Source of the DNA: Archegozetes longisetosus
Lineage: Eukaryota > Arthropoda > Arachnida > Sarcoptiformes > Trhypochthoniidae
Length of the DNA stretch: 64,000 nucleotides
Direction: 5' to 3'
Assembly: GCA_018873245.2 (NCBI GenBank)
Contig: JAEMBT020000003.1
Span: 476,001 to 540,000 of the forward strand
Shown here: positions 9,642-21,432 of the stretch, piece by piece
Position numbering within the stretch: position 1 is the first letter of the stretch
Layout of the letters: the number at the start of each line of letters is the position of its first letter
Position numbers and translations under genes: made by a program
The notes under the pieces: generated by a model
Told to the model about the DNA's origin: nothing
The model's input: the letters and a program-made list of their open reading frames with translations, nothing else
Database searches by the model: none

Positions 9642-11656
9642 TTATCGCGGAAGCATATCGTCAAGTGATGCGAAAGCATAAGAAGTTGCGGCCCAAACAG
9701 CTGTACATAAATCTAACATTTTTGGATCTTCGACTGTCATCGAATCACCGTTTGAGTGATGGTAATAAAAATATTGATCATTCAAGTTCTCGAGACTACT
9801 TCCAGGAACGCCTTTAACTATGAGTACCGTTATATCCGAGTTTTTATCATCGAGAACCAATTTGGTCGCATTTATAGGTTTGAGAAGTTGTAGCACTTCT
9901 TTTAACAATACATTGAGCTGTAGGATTAGTGCCCGAGTAGCTCAGGCCATACGGAGTGAAAGTTCCGATGTCTGATTCCATTGCTATACTTATACTCTTC
10001 AGATCATTCATATGCTCCTTCAGTAAAGAGAAAACTAGTTTAACAATCATTCAGAAGCTTTTTTCGAGTGAAATTAATAGTTATGATGCGATTAGTCAAT
10101 CTTTGCCTACATTTAGATATGCTTTTGCTCCGGCATAACCAAATTCTTCTGCAGTCCATAATATCGATCTAACCGTACGCTTTGGGATAAGGCCTAATTT
10201 TTTTATGACAGATAATGCACGCCATGATATGAAAGCTCCTCCGCCATCATCCATAGCTCCTTCTCCAACATCCCATGAATCTAAATGTCCCGAAACTATA
10301 ACTACCTTTGATGTGGGAAGATAAACAAAAGTTTTAAATTGGCTTTCAAAGCAATGCATAGTTTATTGTAAGTCTTAGTTGAACACTATGAAATCTCTTA
10401 ATATTGAGACAAATCAATGTTTAAAAGTTTTATAAGTATTTAACTTGTTCTGGATTTTTAGAGCCTCTGATTTCACTGATAGTATTCCTGGATACAACAT
10501 TATCTCCATTCTCTGCTCCCATAAAGAGACTAACCGTCACGTTCTCTCCTGAAAATAATTTTAGTCAATGATTAAAATGTTTAATTTTTATGAGTTGATA
10601 TTAACCTCTCGAAGTCAATCTATACAACAGTTCTGCATCTTCTACCGTTATACTGACAGCTGGTATTTTAGTCCCATTTTTGTAAGCATAAACTAAAAAT
10701 ATGTTAGAAGTCATTTTAAAACTATTTGTTTTATATTATGAATAAATATGACAAACTCAGGCTTCCCGTATGTGGTGAATAAATCGAAACAGGAGTTACT
10801 GATCGAATCTGAAAAATAAAAAAATCAAATCAAACTATACAAAATAAATTTTTAACATTTTTGTGCTATTTTTCAACTAATATACTGGTATAATATCAGT
10901 CGGCGATGTATAATACCAGGGCTGCAACTGCTCCATATTTTGCTGCCTCACTCGCACCTCTAAATCTATATTTGAATTGCTGACCATAACTCTGAAAATC
11001 GAAATTATATACAACTATTTTTCCGTGAACTTCATTTGATCTATTGTTCAGTTCATCAAATGTCTTAACGACAATCACTTCAGCAGTTATGATATTGTCT
11101 CCTGTGCCAACACTACTGCCCAAACCTAAAATTGATAACGACTTTCTTCTTGGTGTCAACATTTCAGCCCATTCTTTGCCTCTTGTCTAAAATATTTAGT
11201 CAAAATTTATTTAGATAATTGAAGTCTAATTAATAGTTTAATTGACAGATCAAAACAATGTGTTACACTGAAAAATGATTTATCATCTTTTTACCCATTG
11301 CTGAACAGTTGCGTCTTCTGTATGCACGTTATCGTGCCCTTCTTTTCCAACAAATCTACCATATAATCGATGGAATCTTCAAGATTCTGAGTTCCCGCTA
11401 AACGCGGACCAAACTTATCGACAAATTTCGACAATTCGTTGTAAGTGACTCCACTGTCGGGTCCGTTAACAACGAAATCTATAATTTTTTGCACATCAGT
11501 TGAAATATTTTTTATTTGATTTCTTATTTGATCAGTAAATTCAGGCACAAAATCACAAATTCTCTGATCAAATATCAATTTTTTACGAACAGCGGAACTA
11601 CTTATGCAAACAACAAATACTGAAAATATAAATGAAAGTTGTAAAATCTTGCACAT
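9642..11656 (-). pseudogene. CPQ: Carboxypeptidase Q-like gene, copy B, with two frameshifts
   Basis: Paralog of the gene at 1-1394, on the opposite strand. Exons in transcript order: 11656-11295, 11186-10917, 10808-10757, 10692-10606, 10548-10445, 10305-10111 and 10017-9642; all six introns keep GT..AG and phase. The first exon begins MCKILQLSFIFSVFVVCISS, a signal peptide. Two single-base lesions break the frame: one base is missing near 11338 (before HDNVHTED), and one is extra near 9904 (in VN/EVLQLL), so the last exon is 376 nt against 375 in copy A. Correcting both would give about 481 residues, the family's usual length, with all M28 zinc ligands present. Either a very young pseudogene or assembly indels. 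Confidence 0.85.
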
Positions 11657-13226
11657 ATTATCTTCTATCCCGACTTCTATTTGAATCTATTGATGAAAAA
11701 GGTTTTGTTTAAGTAATAAAGCCAAATCAAAGTGTTCACTACAAAAGACTTTATCTTCAACGGAAGGGAGCTTAATTTTTATACCATCCGACGATCAACT
11801 TATTAAATCACTAAAATTAGTTTTGCTTTAAATTATTAAATTATTAAATATTTATGTGAATTTAGATAAATATAGTACTTATAGTGGTTCCGGAGTGAAC
11901 GACTATAAATCGACTCCTGTTTCAGTACAGTTTAGATAAACGTGAAAAAAAATTCATTTTTTAACAATATTTGCAGCTCAAAAGAATTCTTGAATTTACG
12001 TAAACACGCGTTCCCTAAGTATAAATATTAGAAAACATTTCTAGCCATAGAATTACTTTCTTTTAGTCAAAACTGTGATAAAAATTCGATTTGAGTTTAA
12101 TGACAACGATCACAATAGTAATTAATTCATTTTTCAATACTTATTTCAAAATTTTTATCAATCATAAATCAAATAAATTTCTAGGAGTATTTGAAATTTT
12201 AACTCGATAAAGAATTCACGGATTATATCAAGTATTTTAAAAGAAAAGAATCAATACATGTCTTAAGGCCACCTAAAGTGAGTTTTTGAATATTCATTGA
12301 GATAAGTAATTCTGAGAAAATATTTAGCTTCAAATTTTGTTTAATCTACTCGAGCAAATATTTTTCTGCTCTAATAGAGTTGCAACTCCAGAGTGTATTT
12401 AAAAAGAAATCATTTACAGAAAATTTTTAATTGATTGACTTAAATTAAACGAATAAATTAATTTTTAGTGATAATCATGATGTTCAATAAAATTAATCGA
12501 ATAATTTGCTTTTTCAAACAGACTCAGTCAGAGTTTACTCATAGTTATGATATTATAGTTGAATTAGATGCGCCACAAAATAAGACATCACGTAATCATT
12601 AAATATATTTCGTGTAAGATCTAGAGTAAATAAATGCTTTTTAGTAAATGTTTGCTATTTAAAAAAAGAAAATTGTGTGGACAAGTATAATATGTTCGGC
12701 AATGATTGCATTGAAATTGATTTGATACAAATTTTTGTCCCTGGTGCCAACGTATTAAACAAAATAGTTTAACGTAGTTTAACTTCTCATATTCAATTCT
12801 AATCATTTAATTTGTGCCATTTGCTATTACTTGAATGAAGTAATTCCAGCATAAGTTAAAGTTTACTAACTTCTTATTTTAAAAGCAATAAAGAATTGAC
12901 TAATATTACAAAAATTTAAAGTAAAGTTATTTTCAAACCTTATTAGTTTTGTTGTAACTAGAAAGCTTTTAAGCTCTATCCAATCATACTTTGATTGAAA
13001 AAGATTTCAAAGACTTTATAAAATAAGTTTAGTCATAGTTTATTGAGTGGGAAGTCAATACAATATTATCCTCATTTAATTTGATAGCTTTTCATTGCGT
13101 TTGGTTTAAAATGTTAAAAAAGTTGAAAAAGTCAAAAATGACTAAAATTGACCTTTTAGCTTCTCATTAACTGTTTTGACCTTTAATTCTAATAAATATG
13201 AATGTACCGGTATGGGCAGACATGTT
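11657..13226. other. Intergenic upstream of copy B, no gene seen
   Basis: AT-rich spacer holding the presumed promoter of copy B. No clear TATA or initiator pair that I would defend, and no coding frame with a recognisable domain. Confidence 0.4.
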
Positions 13227-13585
13227 TTAGGGTCTATTTATACGATTTAATTTATGTAGAATTGAACACTTCAATTCTATTGTCATAAATTCAATTTCTA
13301 TTTACACATAAATAATAATATTGAATTAAACAATAGATTTGATGCAATCAAATTATTTTAAAATGTAAACAAAAATGCGTAGCATGTTTTTAATTACAAT
13401 CCATACTGTGATTGGCTAATCAATTCAAGTTATTGCCAAAAGTTAAACATCGTTCAACTTTTTTGATACCTTCAATTCAATAACAGTTGAGGCAATTTAT
13501 ATATACACGTTATTCAATTCGCTTGAACTCAAGTGTTCAAGTCACTTCAATTCTACATAAATTGAATCGTGTAAATAGACCCTTA
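13227..13585. mobile_element. Tourist/PIF-Harbinger-type MITE with TTA duplication
   Basis: A 353-bp element (13230-13582) with inverted ends of roughly 38 bp beginning gggtctatttatacgatt and ending cgtgtaaatagaccc, flanked by TTA on both sides (13227-13229, 13583-13585). The GGG-ended repeat and 3-bp TTA target fit PIF/Harbinger MITEs. No coding capacity. Confidence 0.8.
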
Positions 13586-13989
13586 GTCAAGAACTTCAAC
13601 TTTTGCTTAATTTTTCAATTATTTTAGTTGACTCTAATAGTGAACGCTTTTCAGCTTTATCAACTTTTCGCAATGCACTATCGATAACTAATGGCTCGTA
13701 AATCTGAAGGAGATGCGATTTAGATATCAAAGACAGCAAACTTTCATTCAGTTTGAGAACTTTTCGTAGAACTCTCTAGAAAGTTAGTAAACGTCATATG
13801 TCTGTCGTTTCACTGAATGGACTCATGAAAAAAGTACATTCATATATCCTCGATCACTTGTTTAGCTACTTGTCATTTGATGGACAAGAAAAATGATTAA
13901 AGAATTTTATTGGAAGAACTCGGCCGGCAGTCAAACAATTGGTACTCATACACAGTCTGAATCACTGCTTGTCTCAAAGAACAAGTAAG

Positions 13990-15010
13990 AGATAACAGTG
14001 TATTTAATGGACAATCAGAAACGCTTTGATAAGACTCAAATGCCTGAAAATTCTTTCATATTCTCTGTCAGTTGCTATCAACTTTGATATACAATATTCG
14101 TAAACTATTATTTGAAGATTTGTTACGATTCTTCCAAGTCCTCTTTGTTTATGCGAAGATAAGTGTCGAATGAGAATTTCCCGATCGCTTATCAAAACTA
14201 ATATTCCTGAAGTTCTTGAAGGACTATGAAATTGGACATAATGACAGCACTAAGTATCCCAGATATAAGAACTCCAAGAAAGACAAACTCGATGCCAATT
14301 CTGATACGAACGAAGTTCAGATCATACGCGAACCAATATTTTAGAAGTATAGGCTGTTGTCTATTGCGGTAACTCGACGATGACTTGGAGTGTCTGCACT
14401 ATGCTAATAGTCTCTCAGCCAGATCCGTTGACACTGTCAAAAACATGGCGCCGACAGTTTTGATCATTAGTATTTGGTCATCGAAAGTGCTGGCGGCAAA
14501 GGACTGAATGGCGAGGTTTTCGTCGAATCCATCGATAATTTGGCTAAATTTTTCACTAGAGATAGGATTCGTCCCATTCAGAATGTCACTGAATCTACAG
14601 CTGAGCTTCAGAACGTGATGGAGAACTCGAACGCAGTCGAATTTTATAAGAACAGAATGGCTAAAAAGGGTTGGATCTACTGGCAAGAGATCTCATGCCA
14701 AGAGATGAACTCGAGACCAGTCATGAGAAATATAAGGAAAAGTCTATTGAGAACTAAAAGGATTTAGAAAAAATATCATGATATGCTCGTTAAGTCCGTC
14801 AAAAATGCATATAAGTTCTGTCAGCATCTGAATCACATGAGATTTAATGATATAAAGAAATAATCAGCTGAAGAACAAATTAGAACAAGACAGAAAAGAA
14901 ATGGAGTGTGAAATTAAAGAATTCAGATTAAATATGATGTCGAAAAGTTGATTGGAATAGTTCTCAGAAGTTTGACTGTGAGTCACATACTTTACTCAGG
15001 AGTATTGCAA
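13990..15010 (-). pseudogene. Decayed coding-like fragment, unassigned
   Basis: Stands out by higher G+C and protein-like composition. On the minus strand 14686-14399 stays open for 95 codons with an amphipathic, helical-looking sequence (DCVRVLHHVLKLS, FDENLAIQSFAASTFDD) and ends at TAG. The overlapping plus frame 14474-14767 is also open. Neither has an intact start, splice context or neighbouring exons, and stops interrupt both sides. I do not recognise the family; it is probably a retro-copy or exon fragment of a cellular gene. Confidence 0.4.
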
Positions 15011-15445
15011 ACGGTTTTCAATTCAAAAAATCCTTTGAAGAAGTAACAGATATGTGTGGCAGGTCTGCATCATTTTTCTAAGTCAAAGAATAAATAATTT
15101 TTATAATCGCTATTTATTGAGGATAAAACTTATTATGTCTTGGAGAATACATAAAAGTTTAATTAATGACTGTTTACTCAGGGACAAAAAAAGTTGTATT
15201 ACTCTCAAAATTTGTCTTGTATTTGTTCAATCAAATGAGCATATATTTATCGTATATTATATTTTTCACATCTTCATTAACCAATTGTTATCTCCACTGA
15301 ATTAAGTCATTTTTTATTTCGATAACTTCTATCTTAAGCACTCGAAATTTTATCTTATGTCTACTAAGCTATCTTTCAGTCATTTTTACTAACATTTTAT
15401 GAAACGCAAGTAGACTTAGAAGTTTGTTATTATAAGTGTTTAATA

Positions 15446-17541
15446 ATGAAAAGTAAGTTTTGCTTTAGCACATTTACTGCAATCAAGCAAACTGTTTCTA
15501 TAAACATGGTTTTATACCATACTTCCAGCTTCAATTATTGCATCAACCGTCCGAAAATTTGTATTAGTTGTCATTTTTTCATCGATTATTTTTGATTATA
15601 AAGTTTTAATCGTATATTGTTTTACTCTATCCCACAGAAGAAACAATATTTTTACTGGTAATAAATTTGTCAGTCATACACTGCCGATGTCCGGTAATGG
15701 AACAATTGCATCCTTGCAGTTGTGATATCATGGCTGGAGATCCAGGAATTCATTGTTTTGGTACTGAAGTAAAAACACTGCCTCAAATTCTGCAACAACT
15801 GAACGGAACTAATTTTGACGAATTAATAATACATAACACGAGCATTGCAAAAATTGATGATGATTTCTTCGGAAACGTAACATTCTTTGAGTTCATTCAT
15901 ATCTCCCACAATAGTTTATTGACAGAAATTGGTTCAAATTCTCTCAAAAAGGGACCGAAAAAACTTTCAATTGTGGAGAATAAGCAGCTAAGCGGTCAAG
16001 CAATCTTTGCTGTAGTCAAGAATTGTGAGAACTGTCTAGAACTTGATCTGCAGAGCAATTTTATCACTGAAATCCCTGCCTTTGCTTTTAAGCTGAATAA
16101 TAACTCAGCTCTTAGTAAACTAAAAGGAATCGACTTAAGTAACAATAAAATAGCAAAAATTGGTAAGTCTTATGAACTAATCAAGATTTAGTTGAATTTC
16201 AAAGTATTTTGCATTTATTGTAGATAATAATGGACTAACATTCAGCTCTGGTCACAAAATAGATATTTCGCTAAAAAATAATCTACTGAATGAAAATAGC
16301 TTTAAAGAGAAAAGTCTGGAAAATAATGGTAGCGTTGTTTTGAATATTGATTTTTCTGATAACTTGTTTGGTAAATTACCTGAAAATACATTCAGAACTT
16401 ATTTCAAGAATAAGAAAAATAATTTGACGTTTGGTTCAACAAAATTTGAATGCGATTGCAGTATGAAATGGATATTAGATGATGGAATCAAGATTCAAAT
16501 CGGTCATGTTTTGTGCGCCAATTTTCATAATCAAAGTCTGTTCCAGTTAACAAAATGGGAATCTGATTGTTTGATACCACAAACAACTGTTTCAACAATA
16601 GTTTCCACAACACTCGCATCGAATGTGTGTCCATCACCTGAAGACTTAAAGCCTTGCGTTTGTGATCAGAATATTCTGTCCTTAAGTTGCGATAAAACTA
16701 TAATCAACACAGAGTTATTGACAAGAATTTGGCTAAAAATTATTGCTAAAAATAGTTTTGATTTATTAAATATTCGCGAAACTAACATAACAACTATAAG
16801 TAGAGATACGTTTGTCAACATTAAAGTCGAAAATGTTGTTATTCAAAATAATGATAAACTTAAGAGTTTAGACATGAAAGCATTTAATGGCAAGAAAGAG
16901 ATTAATAGTTTTGCTTTGAGAAACAATTCTAACTTTAATGATCTCAATATATTTGAGTTAATGAGAATTTTGAATCCAAATGAGGTCGATTTGAGCAGAA
17001 ATTGTTTGAAAGAGATTCCTTCGGAAGCATTCGCTGATGAAAATGGTATAAGAGTGTATAGAATTAAGTCTCTAAAGCTAGATTATAATAAAATCGAAAC
17101 CATTGGTTCAAATGCTTTTGTCGGCTTAACAAAATTGACTCATTTATCATTAGATCATAACATGATTAAAACTCTAGAAGAGTATAGCTTGAAATTCGTT
17201 GAAATCTCTGGACATCTGTTCGTCTCTTTGAAAAATAATCATTTGGATAATAACAGTTTGAATGAGAGAACAATAAGTTTAGGACAGAAGCCAACTATGA
17301 GCATAAGCTTACACTTAGATAATAATAACTTAACCACCATTAAAGAAAATTTTTTTCAAAACTTATCTTTTCTACTAATAATAATGAGTTTAATTTTTTC
17401 GGTAATAAATTTATTTGCGATTGCAATATGAAATGGCTTTTGAATACAACGCATGAAAGTAATATTTTAAACATAATGTGTATCAATAAAAATAGAAGTC
17501 TACTTGACCTGAGCGAAAAAGATTTATCATGCATTTTATAG
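15446..17541 (+). CDS. Secreted two-module leucine-rich repeat protein, one frameshift
   Basis: Exon 1 is only 7 nt (15446-15452, ATGAAAA before GTAAGT). Exon 2 is 15638-16162 and exon 3 runs 16224-17541. Splicing creates an N-terminus starting MKKETIFLLVINLSVIHCRC, a good signal peptide that neither exon encodes alone. Module 1 has an N-terminal Cys cap (CRCP...CSCD), leucine-rich repeats with LDLQSNFITEIP and IDLSNNKIAKI, and a C-terminal cap (FECDCSMKWIL...C). Module 2 repeats the plan from CPSPEDLKPCVCD at about 16,630 to a cap FICDCNMKWLL...C near the end. That last cap is reached only after a -1 shift at about 17,349-17,366, near a run of seven T. About 616 aa if the base is restored. 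AATAAA at 17,556. Similar crustacean and mite proteins are often named after the non-catalytic luciferase subunit. Role: probably extracellular binding. Confidence 0.8.
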
Positions 17542-18010
17542 AAGATTCAGAAAATAATAAAATACAAACATTTTGAATAATTTGTTTGAGCCGGGTTTTA
17601 AAAATTATTCATTCATTTCTCAATACACTATATTCTAATCGGGATCGAGAGACCTTTTTGTAGCGTTATGAAAAAGTGAAATATTTTTCGCCTTACGATG
17701 GCATGGGAAATCGTGTGTTTTTCTATGCGTTTGACTATATCTTAAATGCATTAAGTATAAATAACTCGTATGGGAAGACGGAGCCAATTGTAATGATCTG
17801 ACATATTGCAATTGTGGCAATTAGAGTAACTTAAATAGTGTAGTTACTACCTTTTTTGTATTGAATAGACAATTTTTTGCACAGAAAGTGGTGCATATTT
17901 TCAGATTTATAGAGAGGTTGAAGCAAAAAGTTGAAAGAACTATTAAAAAGTCTACGTCTTCCCTCACGATAGCATTTTATTATGCTTTAATTTGTATCGA
18001 CTGATGAGGT
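17542..18010. other. Intergenic, no gene seen
   Basis: Spacer between the LRR gene and a nested repeat. Only the AATAAA at 17,556-17,561 is of note. Confidence 0.45.
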
Positions 18011-18011
18011 G

Positions 18012-18949
18012 AACCTTTAGCTTATCTGATCGCATAATCTACGGAGTGCTAAAAAAGACACAATTTTTAAAATTAAACAAAAACGCGCTACTTTTTTTAA
18101 ATTTAGGCAAAAAAGTGCTAAACTTCATGCCAATAGTAAAATATACCAAATTAGATGTTCGAAATATTATATACCCTTCAGCACAACTTAACTTCTGAAA
18201 ACGTAGAATTAATTGTGGGGTTAGATGTTACCCCATGTTTCGCGCGTTTTATTTTACCCGCAGTTGGTTCTTAGTTATTAAACTATTACACATTACTACT
18301 TATCACATTGCTATACATATTATATATTTATTGTTTTATTAGTGCGCTCAATTAGAATGAAAGCCTTTGATTTTTTTCACAATACGATAGCTGCATATGA
18401 GTATAGCCATATAAAGCGTAAAGCACTGCAATGTAAGGGCAACTTTCTGTTTTAGCATCAGAAAAAATGATTTAAATTAAGACTATAAGTCTAAACGAGT
18501 CGAATTTTTATGGTAAAAAATGAGAAATATGACAGGAATAGCTAAATTCCCAACAATATATGAAACCACTTGTAAAAGCGAGAGAGAGAGAGAGAGAGAG
18601 AGAAAGAGATTGCAATACATTAAAGTTCATGTTTAAAAGCACTAAAAAGTCTAGTAATAAGTTATTACTAATAACTTATAAGTTAAGTACATAACTTTAT
18701 GGATAAACATTCACTTAATTGTTAGAACTTTTTAATATTACACTATATTATAGTACATTTTATACCAATCTCTCCCTCTCACAAACGCTTTCATATGGCA
18801 GTCGCCTGACTTTTGCACGATTTTAAAAGTGAAAACTGGAAACATTTTATTCCATAATTGTGGTGAAGGGTTAACGTACTTTTTTGCTTAATTTTAAAAA
18901 TTGTGTCATTTTTAGCACTCTGTGGCTTATGCAACCAGATTTTATTAAC
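18012..18949. mobile_element. Repeat family C, copy 1, containing MITE A and a (GA)n tract
   Basis: Outer inverted ends match over about 60 bp with gaps: cttatctgatcgcataatc and ctaaaaaagacacaatt on the left, aattgtgtcatttttagcac and cttatgcaaccagat on the right. Inside, 18,196-18,875 carries both ends of MITE family A in reverse orientation (gtagaattaattgtgggg ... ccataattgtggtgaaggg). Inside that lie a (GA)n run at about 18,573-18,604 and DNA shared with 30,110-30,240. A short, cleaner copy of the outer family is at 27,710-27,923. Confidence 0.68.
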
Positions 18950-20621
18950 CGATATCCATCGATTTTAACTGGAGCAGTCATAACTGGAACCGGCGATTGA
19001 ATTTGGTTGTAATCGGTTAAAACCGGAAACCGTTAACCCGAAATATAAACTATTAAATTTGTTGTCAATAAAATTTATTTTTAAAATTAACTTCATAGTA
19101 TCTGATTAGTTGTTTTCAAATAAAACGAGTTAACTCAAAAATAATTATTCTGATGAAATTTGTTCATTTAAAAACACATAATACAAAGACTTACAAAAAC
19201 TTTCACCTACTTTAATTTTAGAAACTTCTACCAAACTTCGAGCTACTAGTCAATCAATAACAGAAATAATTAAAGATTTGACTACCTGATCAAGAACGCT
19301 GACAGTATTTTCATTACCTAGCTTAATACTATTAAAACTCAACTTAATTAAGACGATTCATGAGAAAAGGCGTTTAGCAACAGCGCATGTTCTCAATAAT
19401 ACTGAATTAGTATTAAAGGTATGAACACGAGTTAACTTTTAATTGGTTTTCTGGTTTATATCAGCGAAAATAGGTCAGATCAAATTTTGGGTCTCTACTT
19501 AGGAATAACTCTTAAATAATATTTGTCACCCGATTATCATCATAGAGAAAAAATATAAGATTATTTAAAAAATAATGGTGAATTGTTGAATTGAACACCT
19601 TAGTTATTAGGTTAAGCTATAACTGTATTAGTAAAACGGATTGGATTAGCAATAAATTAAAATTCAACAATTTGCACAGAATATAATCTAGTATTTTATC
19701 TGTCTCGCATAGATCAATTTTTTATATTTTTAACCCATTAGCGAACAATATTCAAGAATTGAAAATTTATCATATGAATCTTAGTTAATAATGAAATGAG
19801 AATATTTTTTATGTATTCGTAAAATTAAACGTTTATCAAATTCAATCAGAGTAAAGTCTTTGATTATATCAATTTATTAGTTGCTAGGAAAAAAATTAAA
19901 TAAAGCCTTTAAGTTTCCTAATAGAAAACATATCAAAAGATAAGGCACTGAACAGTTTAGGCGTAAAGATCTGAGAAAAGATTATAAAAGAGTTTTCAAG
20001 GAAAAATCATACACGATTTAGAATAATTACTAAATGAGTTCATGGCAGTTGAATTAGATTTTGGATTTTAGCTTATACTTTTGTTGCAAAAACTGCATTT
20101 GAGAAAATTCTTGATAATGGCCCAGGGTTTAGATTAGACTAACTTATGAATAAAACTTGTTCTCATTTTTCAAAGCTTTTATGACCCCAAGTTTCAATTT
20201 TTAATTGTTTTGAATAGTAACGTTATAATTCAAATTCTGTGAAGTTTATTGTCAATTAATATTTAATGAGTTCAATGTTTAGCTTACGTAAAGATGTGCT
20301 TAAAATTGATTAAACTATTATCGGTTAATATTTACCTAATAGATGATAATTTTTAGATAATATCGAAATATATCCTCTTTATGAAGTTATCAATCTCAAA
20401 AGCCCTCCATTTGTCTCGTTCTCATTAACATGAAGATAAATGATCAGCGAGTACTCTGTATTGTTACAAACTGTATTGTTACAAAATATGAAGTTTATAC
20501 AAGAGTTTATTTTTCCATTCATCTTCCAGTAAAACTTGATGAAATTATAACTTGTACTGAATTTTCGTTCTTAAAATAGTTTGAATAATTTGCTTTAAGG
20601 AGAAAAATCTGAATTCTCAAA
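18950..20621. other. Intergenic, no gene seen
   Basis: AT-rich. A small patch around 18,970-19,035 with alternating ccgg/ggtt words (aaaccggaaaccgttaaccc) resembles one near 27,310-27,400; possibly remnants of a shared repeat. Nothing else supportable. Confidence 0.35.
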
Positions 20622-20915
20622 ATGCAAAATATATCTGTCTATGTTTTACTCCTATTATTAGCTCTTACAATGGCATCTGTTATTCGAACGAACTCAAACG
20701 CAATTAATACATGTAAGATCGATGGAAATCAATGCATTTCTGATGATCAATGTTGCAGTCATTCATGTCGTGTCTTTGATAACGGAACTTATGGCATTTG
20801 TCTGTCAAATTTGGACGAAGTCAAGTGTTCGGGTCGTGGCGTTGACTGTACTGTGCAAAATGTAACATGCTGCAACCAATGTCGGGTCAATTGGGCTGGC
20901 GCTTTCTGCACGTAG
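20622..20915 (+). CDS. Small secreted cysteine-rich peptide, two knottin-like domains
   Basis: Single-exon gene of 97 residues starting at ATG 20,622. Residues 1 to about 28 form a signal peptide with a Leu-rich core (LLLLLALTMA). The rest has twelve cysteines in two sets. Set one has spacing C-x6-C-x5-CC-x3-C-x10-C, and set two C-x6-C-x6-CC-x2-C-x8-C. Both fit the inhibitor cystine knot pattern. In arthropods such peptides include venom or salivary components, ion-channel ligands and antimicrobial peptides, and the sequence does not tell which. There is no propeptide cleavage motif that I can defend. AATAAA at 20,977-20,982 follows the stop by about 60 bp. Confidence 0.82.
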   Translation: MQNISVYVLLLLLALTMASVIRTNSNAINTCKIDGNQCISDDQCCSHSCRVFDNGTYGICLSNLDEVKCSGRGVDCTVQNVTCCNQCRVNWAGAFCT

Positions 20916-21032
20916 TACAATTTTACTGTATTTCTTGTTTATCTAGTATGATATTACTATTAAATTTAAATTGGTAAATAAATATATTTTCAAATTATTT
21001 TTAAACAGCAATGGTTTGGTTTCATTCCATTC

Positions 21033-21217
21033 TAAAGGGTGATCAATTTTTTAGTGTAAAGAAACAAAAGTTTAACTCCTACTTCAGAGGTTTAAAACGT
21101 TACTAAAGGATGAGATTTTACCTCTGATATCATTTGAGTATATAAATTTAAGCCTTTTTTGCCTTTTGAAGAAGGGCAAAACATATGTCTCTCTAGAAAG
21201 AAACTAACCACCCTTTA
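21033..21217. mobile_element. MITE family B, copy 1 (uninterrupted)
   Basis: 185 bp with ends taaagggtgatcaatttttt and aaactaaccaccctttta-type complement (ccaccctttta region ending 21,217). Read in reverse it aligns along its whole length with the family B copy at 61,393-61,965, but lacks the piggyBac-type insertion found there. Confidence 0.75.
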
Positions 21218-21263
21218 ATTGACCACTTATGAGTGTTCGATTCAAGCGAATGATTTGTCTGTC

Positions 21264-21432
21264 CTGTAAACTCTAAACCCAAAAGAATTAGACACCCGAT
21301 GAAACAACGAGCATAACGCCACTGCCTATGAGAACTCAAAAGCTATTAATATGTATAAGTTCTCATAGGCAGTGTCGTTACAGGGCTCATTGTTTTCATC
21401 AGAAGTCTAATTTTCCAATTTTGAGTTTACAG
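21264..21432. mobile_element. 169-bp hairpin MITE
   Basis: Ends ctgtaaactc / gagtttacag. The arms pair almost completely, with an inner core cactgcctatgagaact facing agttctcataggcagtg. It would fold as one long stem with a loop of about 20 bp. No coding capacity. Confidence 0.82.

Noticed and set aside
17635-17820. Minus-strand frame with HTS.. and Cys/His words
   Set aside because: Looked like a zinc-finger piece at first, but no C2H2 spacing survives on either strand.
18573-18604. GAGA-factor regulatory element
   Set aside because: The (GA)n is embedded in nested repeats and far from any gene start; a microsatellite is the simpler reading.
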